Assembly: GCA_963932145.1 (NCBI GenBank)
Contig: OZ010580.1
Coordinates: forward strand, 32,495,613 to 32,559,612
Length of the DNA: 64,000 bases
Source: Acanthosepion lycidas
Taxonomy: Eukaryota; Mollusca; Cephalopoda; Sepiida; Sepiidae
Direction: 5' to 3'
The translations under genes and the position numbers were made by a program. Positions 1 to 10,324 of this stretch are shown one piece after another. The notes under the pieces were generated by a model. That model was not told the origin of the DNA. It saw nothing but the letters and a program-made list of their open reading frames with translations, and made no database searches. Numbering within the stretch: the first letter of the stretch is position 1; every line of letters begins with the position of its first letter.

Positions 1-194
1 CACATGCTTCCTCTGTAGCTAAATAGTATAGCAAGTCAAGCTATATGATTGTTCAATGTAAGATACAGGTTTGATTCCTGTCAGAGGACATGCATATTTT
101 CTGTGAAATTTCTTGGATATTCACTCTGGTAAATGTTGTTAACACTGTTTATTATAAACAGAATATTTACTTAAATATCTGTATTTATAAAAAT
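1..194 (+). repeat. tRNA-core inverted-repeat element, truncated by window start
   Basis: This is the right half of an element whose complete relative lies at 37929-38312. From the left it holds a tRNA-like core (9-88), an AT spacer with TTTT at 97-100, then a terminal arm containing TGTTTATTATAAACAG and ending near TGTATTTATAAAAA. The arm matches the 78-bp inverted repeat of the other copy base for base over most of its length. The left arm lies outside the window. The mixture of a Pol III-type core with DNA-transposon-style ends is unusual; the family name is unknown to me. Confidence 0.7.
9..88 (+). ncRNA. tRNA-like cloverleaf core (class II, Ser-like)
   Basis: The segment folds as a tRNA with a long variable arm. 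The acceptor stem TCCTCTG pairs perfectly with CAGAGGA, the D stem GCTA with TAGC, the anticodon stem AGTCA with TGATT (one G-T) and the T stem ACAGG with CCTGT around loop TTTGATT, which carries a good B box. The anticodon loop AGCTATA contains GCT but has G where U33 is expected, so a working tRNA is unlikely. I read it as a tRNA-derived Pol III promoter inside a mobile element. Expression is not shown by sequence. Confidence 0.6.
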
Positions 195-688
195 AACATA
201 TAAACAGAAAATATATTAAAATAATTGTGGGACTTAATCTATTTCATAATATATATATTACACAACAAAATCCAAAATTACCACATATGGGGGTAGGTAT
301 AGATCTATTTCAACCAACGAGAAGTATGTTAGTCTTATTCAACCCCTGTGTATAGACTGTATTCATGTTGGAATTAGAAATTTAAAATTAAACTTTGACA
401 ACAGTCAACAAATTGCTACAGAATTTATCCATTTTGATGTTTCAATCAGACAAAATGCCCAAGTTGGTGGTAAGAGGAAGGTTGAGGTATTAGCCTTAAA
501 GGGAAGACGTTCTATAAAATTAACCTGGATATTAACCATATGACATTAAATTGGGGTTATATGAAGAATAAGGTGTTAAATTGAAACTAAGAGAGGACCA
601 AAAAGGAACTCTTATATAAAAAAATTCTAATTATATATAAAAAAGGTTAGGTTCCTTCTTTATATATAATTAGATTTTTTTCTTTTAA
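195..688. other. AT-rich DNA, nothing assigned
   Basis: No coding similarity, tandem repeat or long inverted repeat was recognised. A short diffuse inverted pair around 605-680 (AAAAAAGGTTAGG/TCCTTCTTT with TATATATAATTAGA) may be a foldback remnant. Confidence 0.5.
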
Positions 689-698
689 TATAAAACTC

Positions 699-710
699 CC
701 TCCCTCTCTG

Positions 711-748
<38 letters not shown>

Positions 749-806
749 GCTTTCTCTCTATATATATATCTATATATATCTTGCTTTCTCTCTATCTCTC
801 TCTCTC

Positions 807-862
<56 letters not shown>
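699..862. repeat. Compound (CT)n/(TA)n microsatellite
   Basis: Alternating runs of CT and TA dinucleotides, the longest pure TA run at about 810-862. The minus-strand reading frame here is only alternating Ile-Tyr and is not a gene. Confidence 0.95.
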
Positions 863-864
<2 letters not shown>

Positions 865-1137
865 CTCATCTCTCTCTCTTTTATTAATGGTAAGGAAAAG
901 ATATTTAGTCTGACATTGGTCTGAGATTTTGGGGGGCTTTTCCAACAGTGGTTTTTATATGCTTTGATTCAAAATTGTTCAGTTTGAGTTAACTTTCCGA
1001 CCCCAATAGCCGAACAAAAAGTTTCAAACATCTTAAAAGCATATTCACTCTCTTCTTTTGTAGACACATTTGCACAGGGCTGGATTAAATCCACAAGATG
1101 CTATAAACACAACCCAACAATAGTGTCCAGCTTGGCC

Positions 1138-1733
1138 TTCATCTGATAACAATGAGGACTTGAGTTCTTTCTTTCTTTCTCTCTGTATGTGCCATGTCCC
1201 TTTAGGGTGTAGATGATCATGTCTCTTTAAAAATTCTCTTTTTTTTTTTTTTTTGTAGCTTTAAATAATTTCTCACTACTTTAAGAACTATCTTTATATC
1301 TGTGGTATTTGTTCTGCAATCTATTGACTCAACCTTGTTAAGTTTGACACTGTTTTCCTTTTAATTCTCTAGCTTTCAGTTCATGTTATGACAATGAAAT
1401 TCTTTCCTCATTATAAGTGCGCTAATCATTTCATTTGTCTCTTTGTCTGCAGCTGTTTCTTTCTTTCTTTTTCTTAAAACTTCCTCCTTTCTTATGTTGT
1501 TATGTTTCCATCCACTGATGATAAATATTCTGGTAGGTCTTCTAGTCTTCTTAAAATCATCTTTCTGTACACGTTAAATAAATTCAGCAAGAAAACACAT
1601 CATTGTCATCATCACCTTCCTACTTTTGTGCATTTATTGTTTATCCATATGCATCGGTTGTTTGATTCATGTTTTGTTTTTTACAACTTATCAATACTTT
1701 TGAGGCTATTTAAAACTGAAACATATTTTGGAT
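1138..1733 (-). pseudogene. RTE/BovB-like LINE, 3' part (family B)
   Basis: Read on the minus strand, this is the badly decayed C-terminal end of a non-LTR retrotransposon polyprotein (endonuclease plus reverse transcriptase). The 3' end (TATGTGCCATGTCCCTTTAG on the plus strand, then a segment ending in TGATCATG) recurs at 28.86, 31.33 and 39.8 kb. The segment near 1550-1650 matches the part of the reverse transcriptase that became the satellite at 29.3-31.2 kb. Many stops and shifts; no open frame of note. It looks like the same copy as 1985-2245, split by a SINE. Confidence 0.7.
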
Positions 1734-1734
1734 T

Positions 1735-1981
1735 CTAAGAATAATTATTTTTCTTTGTGAGTGAATATAGTGTGAAGCAATTTTTTGTGAATATCAATAA
1801 TATTTCCAGTTACAAATCCTACTATTTAACCCATAGTAAGAGGAGGAGATTGATTCATACCTTTCCCAAGAGTATTTTTGCATAAGTGAATGTAATAAAC
1901 CCAACTAGAATTCAAACTCAGCTCTTCAATTTCTCATTCCAAGCTGCTATTCATCACACCACCTGCATATCTTATCAACAT
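1735..1981 (-). repeat. tRNA-headed SINE, inserted in a LINE
   Basis: On the minus strand the head carries an A-box-like GGTGTGATGAATAG and a B-box-like GAGTTTGAATTC, followed by a body with CTTGGGAAAGGTATGAATC and a tail ending AATTATTCTTA. Copies with the same order occur at 5225-5520, 9815-10094 and 40636-40800. It sits between two parts of one LINE copy, so it inserted later than the LINE. It resembles cephalopod tRNA-derived SINEs in layout; I do not assign a family name. Confidence 0.7.
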
Positions 1982-1984
1982 CCT

Positions 1985-2245
1985 TTAGCACAGGTTATTG
2001 ATTATTTGAGTATCTTTGCCATGTAGATCAAGCTTTCCTAGCATTTGAAGGAATTGTTTCTGCCACACTTTATCAAATGCCTTTGTGCAATCTATGTAAC
2101 ATAGGTAGAGAGCTTGCTGCACTTTTATTACTCTTTCTGACAGCATTCTAATTGTGAAAATTAGATTTCTTGTTCCAGTGTCTTGAACAAAGTTACATTG
2201 TTCTAGAGCTATTTCCAATAAATCAATCCAATAAACATGCAGCAA
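1985..2245 (-). pseudogene. RTE-like LINE reverse transcriptase fragment, motif A (family B)
   Basis: An 86-codon open stretch with the reverse transcriptase A motif (CYIDCTKAFDKVW), preceded by a fingers segment (IRMLSERVIKVQ) and followed by KLDLHGKDTQII. The aspartate of the A motif is kept. In the intact family the next residues lead into NLYWEQ, which here lies beyond the SINE insertion. Plainly a dead 5'-truncated fragment. Confidence 0.8.
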
Positions 2246-2599
2246 ACTCTTTATGCTTTTAATTAAGTAACATATGCAGTTAAAATATCTATCTCTTTAA
2301 GTTGTAAATATAATGTAATTTAAGTTCAGGAACTTGTTATTTCACACAATTCCCATCACACCAGACATTAAAATAGACAGATTTTGCTGACAATGCAAAA
2401 GCCGAAGTCAGAGTATAAAGGTCAAGGAATTAACTCAGATAATTTCAGATGTTTTCGAATCTTCCTGAACACATATAAAATAAAGTCAATTTTTCAGTAG
2501 GCAACCTATAAAAAGGGAGTACAGTTTTAATTGTCTAAGCTCTCTTCAAAGAGTAGTCAACAAATAAAATAGGATATTTTTTACACTTGTAAGTTCTAT

Positions 2600-2965
2600 T
2601 CTTAAACAGCTTTTTTCAGATCAAGATCTTCATATGGATATCATGCATGGTGTCAATCTTGTTCAGAAATATCTGCTACCAGTATATAACCACTTTTTCA
2701 GATCAATAGATAAAAATGTCTTCAAGTGAATGAAGACTGTAGGTCTTAGCAAGGACCATCCTTCTTCTTCATGGACTGGCACTACAGAATCACAAATAAA
2801 GAATTGTACCAAATAACAGAAACCGTATCATTTGAGGACTTTCAACAGCAGCAACAACCAAGATGGATATCACATGTAATGCAAAGAGAAAATAATGATA
2901 TAATGAAAATGATGACATTTCACACTACTTCAAACAAAAGGTTAGGAAGAAAACTCCCAATAATA
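2600..2965 (+). pseudogene. LINE reverse-transcriptase C-terminal domain fragment (family D)
   Basis: The open part (from 2771) reads DWHYRITNKELYQITETVSFE... with RWISHVMQRENNDIMKMM and GRK, a C-terminal arrangement typical of RTE-like LINE polyproteins downstream of the catalytic palm. Upstream bases keep related but shifted sequence. It differs from the family-B ends elsewhere in this window, which carry an EATEMWFYRR-type segment. Runs out of similarity near 2965. Confidence 0.6.
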
Positions 2966-3469
2966 TTAGGAAGTTCAATAACAGTAAGTGAACATGAAAA
3001 CTTATTTTCCTTAAAAATTGTTTTAAAAAAGTTTTATTAATTTCGACTGGAAGTAGCTCTAGCTACTCAATCAATGAATGCTGAATGTTTCCTTTTAAGG
3101 ATTCCAAGACTAACTGAAAATAAAAACATAAATATTACAAAAATAAAGCAATATTTGTTTTTACAGTTAATCTTGAAATCCATTCATTTTTTTCACAGCT
3201 TCAAAAGGACATGTCATCTCTCCTTGAGTTAAGAATGCCCTAAATTGTACTAATGCTAGTTAACAAGTCAAATGCACATGAAGCCTGCTTAACCAATTAA
3301 AATCAAACAACACAAAAATAAAAATACCAGCATTTTTTTTTCTATATCTCACTCTCTGAGAAAGTTTTAATAAAAGTAAAACGTGTTAGACTGATTTGAT
3401 AAACATTTCCTATTTGTTCTTTATCCTATAATTCTGTCAGATTCTGATCCATATTTGATCCCAATTCAC
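2966..3469. other. AT-rich DNA, nothing assigned
   Basis: No coding or repeat family recognised. A short segment TTTTAATAAAAGTAAAAC with neighbouring CTCACTCTC recurs in altered form near 6135-6180, so some of it may be an old dispersed repeat. Confidence 0.4.
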
Positions 3470-3483
3470 ACACACACAAATAC

Positions 3484-3526
<43 letters not shown>

Positions 3527-3556
3527 ATATAGAGAGAGAGAGGTAGAGAGAGAGAG
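3470..3556. repeat. (CA)n-(TA)n-(GA)n microsatellite
   Basis: Short CA run, then a (TA) run of about 36 bp, then GA-rich repeats. Confidence 0.9.
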
Positions 3557-3749
3557 CATATTTTATGCAAGTCATATTCCAATTTTATATCTCTACCCTT
3601 TTATTTTAATTATAATTTATATCTATCTCTGAACAATATCCACTTTGATTCTTAATATTTACTTAGCTGAGTTGAATGCAAAACCATTTTGTTAAATGGA
3701 TAATGGTTAGAGATAGAAAGAGTTGAATTGTTCTACAATATTACCTTGC

Positions 3750-4192
3750 TTGCTTTTGCCTTAATGGCTTCCAGTCACATTTCCACTGTCATAACATAGC
3801 TTCCCTGTGCCTTTTCTATAAATATTTTCATGGTAATTGTTCTGATGAACTTTCCTCTATGGTACTTAAACTTTATGAATTTAAGTGTAATACTAGATTG
3901 GCAGCAAGGTCTCATCCTTTTACAGTGGAAATGGCTAGATGTAACTGTAAGATAGATTCTTCTATCATTCTTCTCACTTGTGGAATTCTCTTCTGGCTTC
4001 TTGCTTCTTAGTCAACATTGATCTTCAAAAATTTAAATGCTATGTCAATTGTTATCTTCCATATTCTTAATTCCTGATCTTTTCTTCTCTTTCCTTAATA
4101 GTGTTTTTTTATAATATATATTCTTTAACACTCAGTAACAACTTGTTTCTTTATTGCCTTGCTTGGGTGAAATGATTAAAAAAATAACTGCA
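3750..4192 (+). pseudogene. Jockey/CR1-type LINE 3' end (family A)
   Basis: This is the 3' terminal part of a LINE whose longer copy is at 55205-56520. It keeps, in broken frames, the C-terminal segments coding LFYKYFHGN-like and LDWQQGLILLQWKWLD-like peptides, then the terminal CTTGCTTGGGTGAAATGATT followed by an A-rich tail. The same terminus is found at 48.72 kb (plus) and 61.41 kb (minus). Strongly 5'-truncated, as is normal for LINE insertions. Confidence 0.75.
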
Positions 4193-4754
4193 CTGCCATA
4201 TCTGTTCTTCTTTTCTTATATTAATGTGTCATTTGCTTGCTTACATTTTCATAAAGATAAAAATATAAACACAATGAAATATATTCTGTCACTCAAATAA
4301 ATTTTCCTTTTCAAAAAGGTTTTTAGAAAAGAGACTTAGTGTTTAGTATGTTTTGCCATTTGTCTTAGGATCCAACATTTTATAATTTTTGACACAACTC
4401 ATAAAAATATTATAAGCTTGATAAAGACAGATAAACAGATAAGGGAGATAAAGTTCTCAACTTGCCCTTATCAGATATTTGTTGGACTTGTCCAAGATTT
4501 TCAACAAATTTCTTCACAGTTTGGTGGAACCTGCAGATCATTTTGGCAGTTTCTAGTAGTGTTTTAGTTTTAAAAGCTTTGAAGTTATTTAACATTTCTC
4601 TTTCTCCATCAACTAAAACTTATAGAGAATATTAACATAAATAAAAATTAACATAATACATCCTCAAATAACTCTAAACATATCAAAATATTATACTGTA
4701 ATCAAATGCAATTTAATTATAAGCAGGAGGAAAAAATTCTAAAAAGACCTCTAA
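4193..4754. other. AT-rich DNA, nothing assigned
   Basis: Follows the LINE A-rich tail. No coding or repeat signal was recognised up to the start of the Penelope-like frame. Confidence 0.4.
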
Positions 4755-5234
4755 ACACTAATATATCCGCCACCGATTCAAGTAAAAAAAATAAAATTAA
4801 TTATATACTATACTAAATTTAATACAACCAACCTAGTCATCCATAACAACTTTTCTCTGTCAACTAGTGTTTTACAAAAGACCAACATCATATATCAATT
4901 TAAATGTCTTTTGGGAAACTGCATCTCTGATAATAATGTTAATACGTATATTGGTTTTACAACAACGATGACAAAAAGGCTTACGTTTCACTTGAATGAT
5001 CATGGTTCAATCTCAGAATATTTAAAGAAACACTCATGTCCGCATTCACAGTTCAGACAGATATTAGTTAAAAATACATCAATGCTTCAAGATAATAATA
5101 AGCAAAAACTTAAAATTCTGGAAGCCCTTTATATAAGAGAATTGAGGCCAAAAATAAAGTCAACTACAAGTATAGCAATAAAATTCTTAAATGCTTGTAG
5201 CAGAAAAGTGTTACATAAAAAAATATTAAATTAA
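4755..5234 (+). pseudogene. Penelope-like element, GIY-YIG endonuclease end
   Basis: An open frame of about 159 codons without a stop, lacking a proper ATG start. The N-terminal part reads KIKLIIYYTKFNTTNLVI, the linker before the endonuclease in Penelope-like elements. Next comes a Cys-containing segment (FKCLLGNC), then the GIY-YIG core with NTYIGFTTTMTKRLTFHL, and a C-terminal ILEALYIRELRPKI with the conserved acidic residue. In the family this domain follows a reverse transcriptase and nicks the target; no reverse transcriptase is present upstream. The terminal ORF is intact but is most simply a 5'-truncated insertion. Confidence 0.85.
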
Positions 5235-5520
5235 AATCAGTCAGTCAGTTATGTGCCATGTGTGATACATGCTTAGACGATCATGTATTTTTCAATACAT
5301 GACTGACGAAGCAGATTTTTTTTCCCACAGTAGGTTGCCATTTCTTTCTGTGGTAGACCAGTTGCCATCCAAGGCTACAGAACCTGGTCTGTCCTGCTAT
5401 TTACTCATAGCTTGGGGGTGGGGAGAAGAAAAGTATTCATACCTTTCCCAAAGGTATTAGAACGTAAGTGAATGTAACGGATTCAACTGAGCCCCTATCC
5501 ATTACTCCACCGTGTGTCCT
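5225..5520 (-). repeat. tRNA-headed SINE
   Basis: The head at the right end reads GGTGGAGTAATGGATAGG on the minus strand (A-box-like), with a B-box-like GTTGAATCC. The body CTTTGGGAAAGGTATGAAT and a C-rich stretch follow, then the segment with CAGGACAG and a tail containing repeated ACTG. Same family as 1735-1981 and 9815-10094. It abuts the end of the Penelope frame. Confidence 0.7.
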
Positions 5521-6284
5521 AAATTAAAATACTGCAATTAATTCATGGACTTGAGAGGATTAAAACTAAAATAGACATGATACATCTAAATTATTTAACC
5601 AAACATGCTTGAATATATATATATATGTATGTGTGTGTATGTGTGCATGCTGGGGAGAAGAAATGTTTTCTAGGTTCCTATTGATTTTTATTGCTGATGT
5701 TTACACAAAACCAAATCCATTTCTCAGGGTTGAAGTGTTTTTGCTGGATAGCACAGGTCCACTTATGCATTTGTTTCTTTTAGACATCTGTAGATGTAAC
5801 CAGTGTGGGTGTGCCTGGGTTTTTAGAAAGAAATAAAATCATGGGATTGGAAATGAGACAGCAACAGAAAGTGCAGATTAATCCTGGATAAAGAGAAAGA
5901 GATAGTCTCATCATGGAACTAAACATATGTACCAAAATTGGTTAGACATCAAAGAACTTTTATCAGGTTTTATAAGCTTTCCTTGAAAAGACAATACATG
6001 TTCTAAATTAAGAAAGATAGGTTTTTAAAATGAGTAATTAAAATCATCTTCTCAGAATAAATTAGGTTTGCCATGGAAAATATTCAGGCAGTTCTAGTTT
6101 AAAAGATTTAAGAGGAAGTTTAGTATATGATCCATATCTCATTCTCCTATGAAGCTTTAATAAAAGTGAAACATGATAGATTGATAAACTTTTCCTATTT
6201 ATTCTTTATCTTATCATTCTGTCAGTTTTTGATTCATAGTTTCTGTAAGTTTAGTGATGTAATAAAATAGCCTGTCACCCCCAT
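5521..6284. other. Unassigned DNA with a short TA/TG microsatellite
   Basis: A short (TA)n(TG)n run lies at about 5614-5645. The rest shows no recognisable coding or repeat family. Confidence 0.4.
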
Positions 6285-6570
6285 GAGTGACTACACTATA
6301 GGTAGTAATTACCTATAAGTATCTGTGAGTCAACAGACTATGGAGACTAGCTGCAACCTGTTCTAGCTAAACAGTTGAACTCTCTGCCTGAAGGCAGAGA
6401 GGAACCCGGACAAGGCTCTGCCAAAGGGTAGAGTCTTGTTTGGGGAGGTGGACTGCCCCTGAACCCGTTTATACGGGTTCAAAAGAGAATATTTTTGGCT
6501 GAGCCTACGGGTTCAGAGAACCCATGTTAAACTGGCCTTATGCCACATGCAACCCTCGTGGGGTGAGGGG
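6285..6570. other. GC-richer cluster of strong hairpins, unknown
   Basis: At least six local stems follow one another: TATAGGTA/TACCTATA near 6300; CTCTCTGCC/GGCAGAGAG (6380-6401, TGAA loop); CAAGGCTCT/AGAGTCTTG (6411-6438); GGGG/CCCC near 6441-6459; GAACCCGT/ACGGGTTC (6461-6480); GGGTTC/GAACCC (6509-6523). Beyond them, TATGCC/GGCATA encloses ACCC/GGGT near 6540-6582. The last two GGGTTC/GAACCC stems can also pair with each other. Composition is clearly above that of the neighbours. It could be a structured non-coding RNA remnant or a non-autonomous repeat; I do not recognise the family. Confidence 0.45.
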
Positions 6571-7816
6571 CATAGCTAAATATACTAGTTGGGATCTGTT
6601 GAGTATGACTCAGGCTTACATGAGAACTACCGACCTTCCAATAGTAGCACTCACTACTGGGTTGACTTGCAACGACCTTGTGCATAACTGTTACCGTTAT
6701 TCTTACCTTTACTTATTTTATCCACCTTGTTTTTCAAGTATATATTCCTATTAGCATGGAATATAACATTTAGTTTAGTCTCAGACAAGACCTCATTAAT
6801 GGGCATTTGATGAGCATCAAGCCTACTAACAACAGCCTGTAAGTTGAGCTAGTTAATTACTGATTAATGACAGAACTACATTTGTTCATTAAATATTTGT
6901 GGAGGTGATAAAAAGTTCTCAGCCTGACGCACTTTCCAAAAATTAGGTAAATGACAAAAACATCAAATTTACCTTCTTTTTTTTTATGTTCAAGGGCTTC
7001 TTGGTTAGGTTGAGAACTTTTCTGCACCTACCCCTTCATAAATTAGCATAGTAATCACAAAATGTACTTTATTTATGTACTAGTAGGACTACCTGGTGTT
7101 ACCCATGTACATCAAAATAACACCAGAAATCTACACATTCATGATGAACAATATTAATGATAATAATATTTATATTTAAATCAATATCATTTATTTTAAC
7201 AATATTCATTACAATTTAATTTTTTGTCAGTATTTAAATATAAAAAGAAAGTTATTGTGAACTCTGTTCTGAATCATTTGTATGTATGTGTATCTATCTT
7301 AAACTCCAAAACTGCAATATTTAAACTCTGAAAACAATATACGTTAAGATTCCATATGTTCCAAGGAAGGTTTTGATAAACAATTTCTTTCTATATACTC
7401 ATATAGAAATAAATTCTTTATCAAATGTATTTGTAAATTAGATCTTTTTTTTCATTTTAATTCAATAATTTTTCTTTGCCCTTTTTTTAAAGATTTTATT
7501 TATACTTCATAATTTTCTAATGAATAAAAAGTGAAATTTTTTTTTGTAAAAAAAGAAAGCACATTGTCTTTCATAGAAAAATATTTTTTAATTTTAGAAC
7601 AAATAAACCCTTTATTAAATAAAATGATTGCGTATTGTATATTTTTTTCATTTTCAATTTAATCTAATATTTTACCACTCTTTATTTAAAAAACATTGGC
7701 TTTAATCTGACCTTACTTTAGATATGTTTCTCGGAGTTACTCTTATGTTTGATATTTATCCCAGGGATCTGTCTATATTTCTGAGATGAGGTATCATGTA
7801 CACTATTTACATTATT
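6571..7816. other. AT-rich DNA, nothing assigned
   Basis: No coding similarity. Long A/T tracts dominate after 7130. The first 120 bases (to about 6690) share the higher GC of the hairpin cluster and may belong to the same element. Confidence 0.4.
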
Positions 7817-7972
7817 CAGGCTATTGTCCTCATCTTTGTCGCCATATTTATTACAATGTTTCGGCCGTTGTACACTTCGACCTTCTTCAGATGGTTGGGT
7901 TCAGTTCAACATTCCAATTTCCTGAAGAAGGTCAGAGCGTACAACAGCCAAAAGATGAGGACAATTATGCCA
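7817..7972. repeat. Foldback element A
   Basis: Two inverted arms: ATTGTCCTCATCTTTG at the left pairs with GATGAGGACAAT at the right, and CGGCCGTTGTAC...CGACCTTCTTCAG pairs with CTGAAGAAGGTC...GTACAACAGCC. The loop is about 25 bp near 7895. The overlapping reading frames are by-products of the palindrome. Likely a non-autonomous DNA element (MITE or foldback); no transposase seen. Confidence 0.75.
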
Positions 7973-8700
7973 GGGAGATTATATTAAATTGAATAATTAT
8001 ACTTACAGGTTTATGGTATTTAAACATTAAAATTTATTGAAGTAGTTCAATTTTAATTAGAAACTGATAGCAGTAAGAGTGTAATGAAAACAACATTAAT
8101 TAACATTTATGCTGCATATTCTGAAACTAGTTTTAGAAATTGTTTAACTATTGTTTTTGTGTACTGTCATATTTCTTCGTATGAAACAGCTACACATCCA
8201 GAATTGCACTCTAAAGTTTATTTTTGTTGGTAAAATGCAGTCTGCCAATGTAAACCATAAAAAGTAAAAATTTGTTTCTGTAAGAGAGCACACTGTCTTG
8301 CATAGAAAAATATTTTAGAATTTTAAAACAACTGAATACTTTATTAAATAAAATTATTGCCTATGTATTTTTTCTTTTCATTTTCAGTTTAGTTTAATGT
8401 TTTGTCACTGTTTATGTACAAAATAATTTATTAACATAGGATTTATGTATGTAAATAAATAGAAATTTCTTTAATGTCTTTTGCTAAAATTTATTTTTTT
8501 TATATTTGTGCTTTTATATAATATAAATAATTTATTAGCAATAATCTTAAAAAAACATCCTTTATTTAATCTTAAATATTCTACAATACATTTATTTGTG
8601 GGAAAATTAAATAAAATCAATAAATAAAATAATAATAATTAATAATAAAAAAAGAAATTCATTTTCCCATGATGCTAAGAGTAAAGGAACTGGAAATATG
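7973..8700. other. AT-rich DNA, nothing assigned
   Basis: Segment 8270-8360 repeats in altered form the stretch at 7550-7640 (a run with CACATTGTCTTTCATAGAAAA versus CACACTGTCTTGCATAGAAAA), suggesting an old local duplication with about 730-bp spacing. No gene seen. Confidence 0.45.
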
Positions 8701-8935
8701 ATTACCCCCACTTAGTTTCATCAAATGCCACTAGGTGGTGCTGCTTAAGTCTGTAAAAAGACAAATATTTACCTGCCTTCTCCTCCTTGCTCCAGTATGC
8801 AGCAGTAGGGAGTAATTACATTCCTGCTGAAGAATGTTAATTTCCAAGGTCCACTGACAACTGAAATCTCTTCTGACTTTCCAATGCATGGCACATACAT
8901 GTGTATTCTGAAACCTCCATCTATGAACTAAGTCA

Positions 8936-9207
8936 AGCTTTCTCTTTGGTTGTTCCAACTCAGCACAAAGCTAAGTTGAGCTTGACCATTCATATGATGC
9001 TTATACTTACTTGCCCTAACTTCTGAATCAAGAAAAATAAAACAGATATCCCATAACCATGTTTAAACCTTCCAATAATAAAGTAAGTAAAAACCTTCCT
9101 TTAGTTATTCCAACTCTGTGCAAGGCTGACGAGCTTGACTATTAATATGATGCATATACTTACTTCCCCTAAATTCTGGACCAAAAAGAAAACAGACATA
9201 CCTAAGA
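8936..9207. repeat. Two diverged tandem copies, about 156-bp spacing
   Basis: 8936-9052 and 9092-9207 share GTTGTTCCAACTC/GTTATTCCAACTC, GAGCTTGACCATT/GAGCTTGACTATT, ATATGATGC and ATACTTACTT in the same order. The region upstream to 8700 is unassigned and has no open frame of note. Confidence 0.65.
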
Positions 9208-9814
9208 GACATTAAGAAGTTAGTGTCACTACAGTAACCATAAGAAAGAATAAATGGTCAGAAGTAGAAACCCTAGTTTTTGTCTGCTTCTTCTTTGTTT
9301 ATCATATGTGAACTGCACTCACCTAAAATACACACAACCTTTTAAGTTCCATATATTCATTATTAATTTATGGACTCGAAGCAGACCTAGCAATTCATTC
9401 TTTCATAAAAAACAAAATTCTGATGTTTGGTTAGAAGTGGGCTTGGCTAAGAACTTTCTAGTGTTGATCTCATATATAAATTTTCAATTTAAAATAGAGA
9501 TGTACATCACTATCAACAAATCAATCTTTTTTTTAAGATTTAAAATGTCCCCACCAGTAAGTCTGTTTATTGGTGTCTCCTTCCAAAATGCTTATAACTG
9601 AACTGCTTTCATTTTAATTTTTGATCTAATCATTACATTAGTATTTAAACCTCTGGACTTTGGAAATATTTTAAGAGTAATTAAACAATAACAACTTGTA
9701 TACATAAACATTATACTACAATTAATTTGAAGTGGATTAGGTAACAAAAATCAGGTTTTCTTTATTCTGTAAAAGGGATATATTATAATTAAAACAAAAA
9801 CTGTTATTTTAGCA
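9208..9814. other. Unassigned DNA
   Basis: A 115-codon plus-strand frame exists at 9254-9601 but shows no domain, no recognisable family and ordinary AT-rich composition, so it is not called as a gene. Confidence 0.4.
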
Positions 9815-10094
9815 AGTATGTCTAAGAATGAATGTAATGAATCCAAATTCTAGTCACATTTATTATATTCATTTATGCACAAATACCCTTGGGAAAGGTA
9901 TGAATCCATCTCTTCTCCCCCCCCACTCTCTGCTGGCTATGATTAGAATAGCAGGACAAGCTGAGTTATATAGCCTTGGATGGCAACCAGTCTAATGTAG
10001 AAACAGCAACCTACTGCAGGAAAATCTTCTACCTAGTCAGTCATGAATTGAGAGAGACATGATTGGCCAAGACAGTTAATTGATTGACTGATGT
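9815..10094 (+). repeat. tRNA-headed SINE, 5' part decayed
   Basis: Contains AATCCAAATTCTAGT (B-box region), ATTTATGCACAAATACC, CTTGGGAAAGGTATGAATCC and the C-rich stretch, then the body with TAGCAGGACAAGC and a tail with repeated ACTG. Same order as the copies at 1.8, 5.4 and 40.7 kb. The A-box end is not recognisable. Confidence 0.65.
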
Positions 10095-10324
10095 CTAAGA
10101 AGAAAGCAATTTAAAATTTTCATTTGTTTTTTTCTTTTAATTTATGGGAAGGAATATTTGGTTCTTACTGAACTCACGTTTTTGGTGCCAGTTTATACTG
10201 ACACTATTTTTTTCCATATCTTGTGACCTCTTCACTTAAAGTTTGCATTTTCTTAATTTCAGATGAAAACTTGAAAATTTTCCAGTATATTTCAGTGAAA
10301 TTTTCATTTTCAAAATTATAGTTT

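Noticed and set aside
9..88. Functional tRNA gene
   Set aside because: Good stems, but the anticodon loop lacks U33 and the core lies in a repeated mobile element; treated as a tRNA-derived core.
7786..7992. Two overlapping plus-strand frames as small genes
   Set aside because: They coincide with the foldback palindrome, which explains their openness.
9254..9601. 115-codon open frame as a secreted or membrane protein
   Set aside because: Hydrophobic start is common for AT-rich DNA; no domain, no codon-use signal and no exon context.
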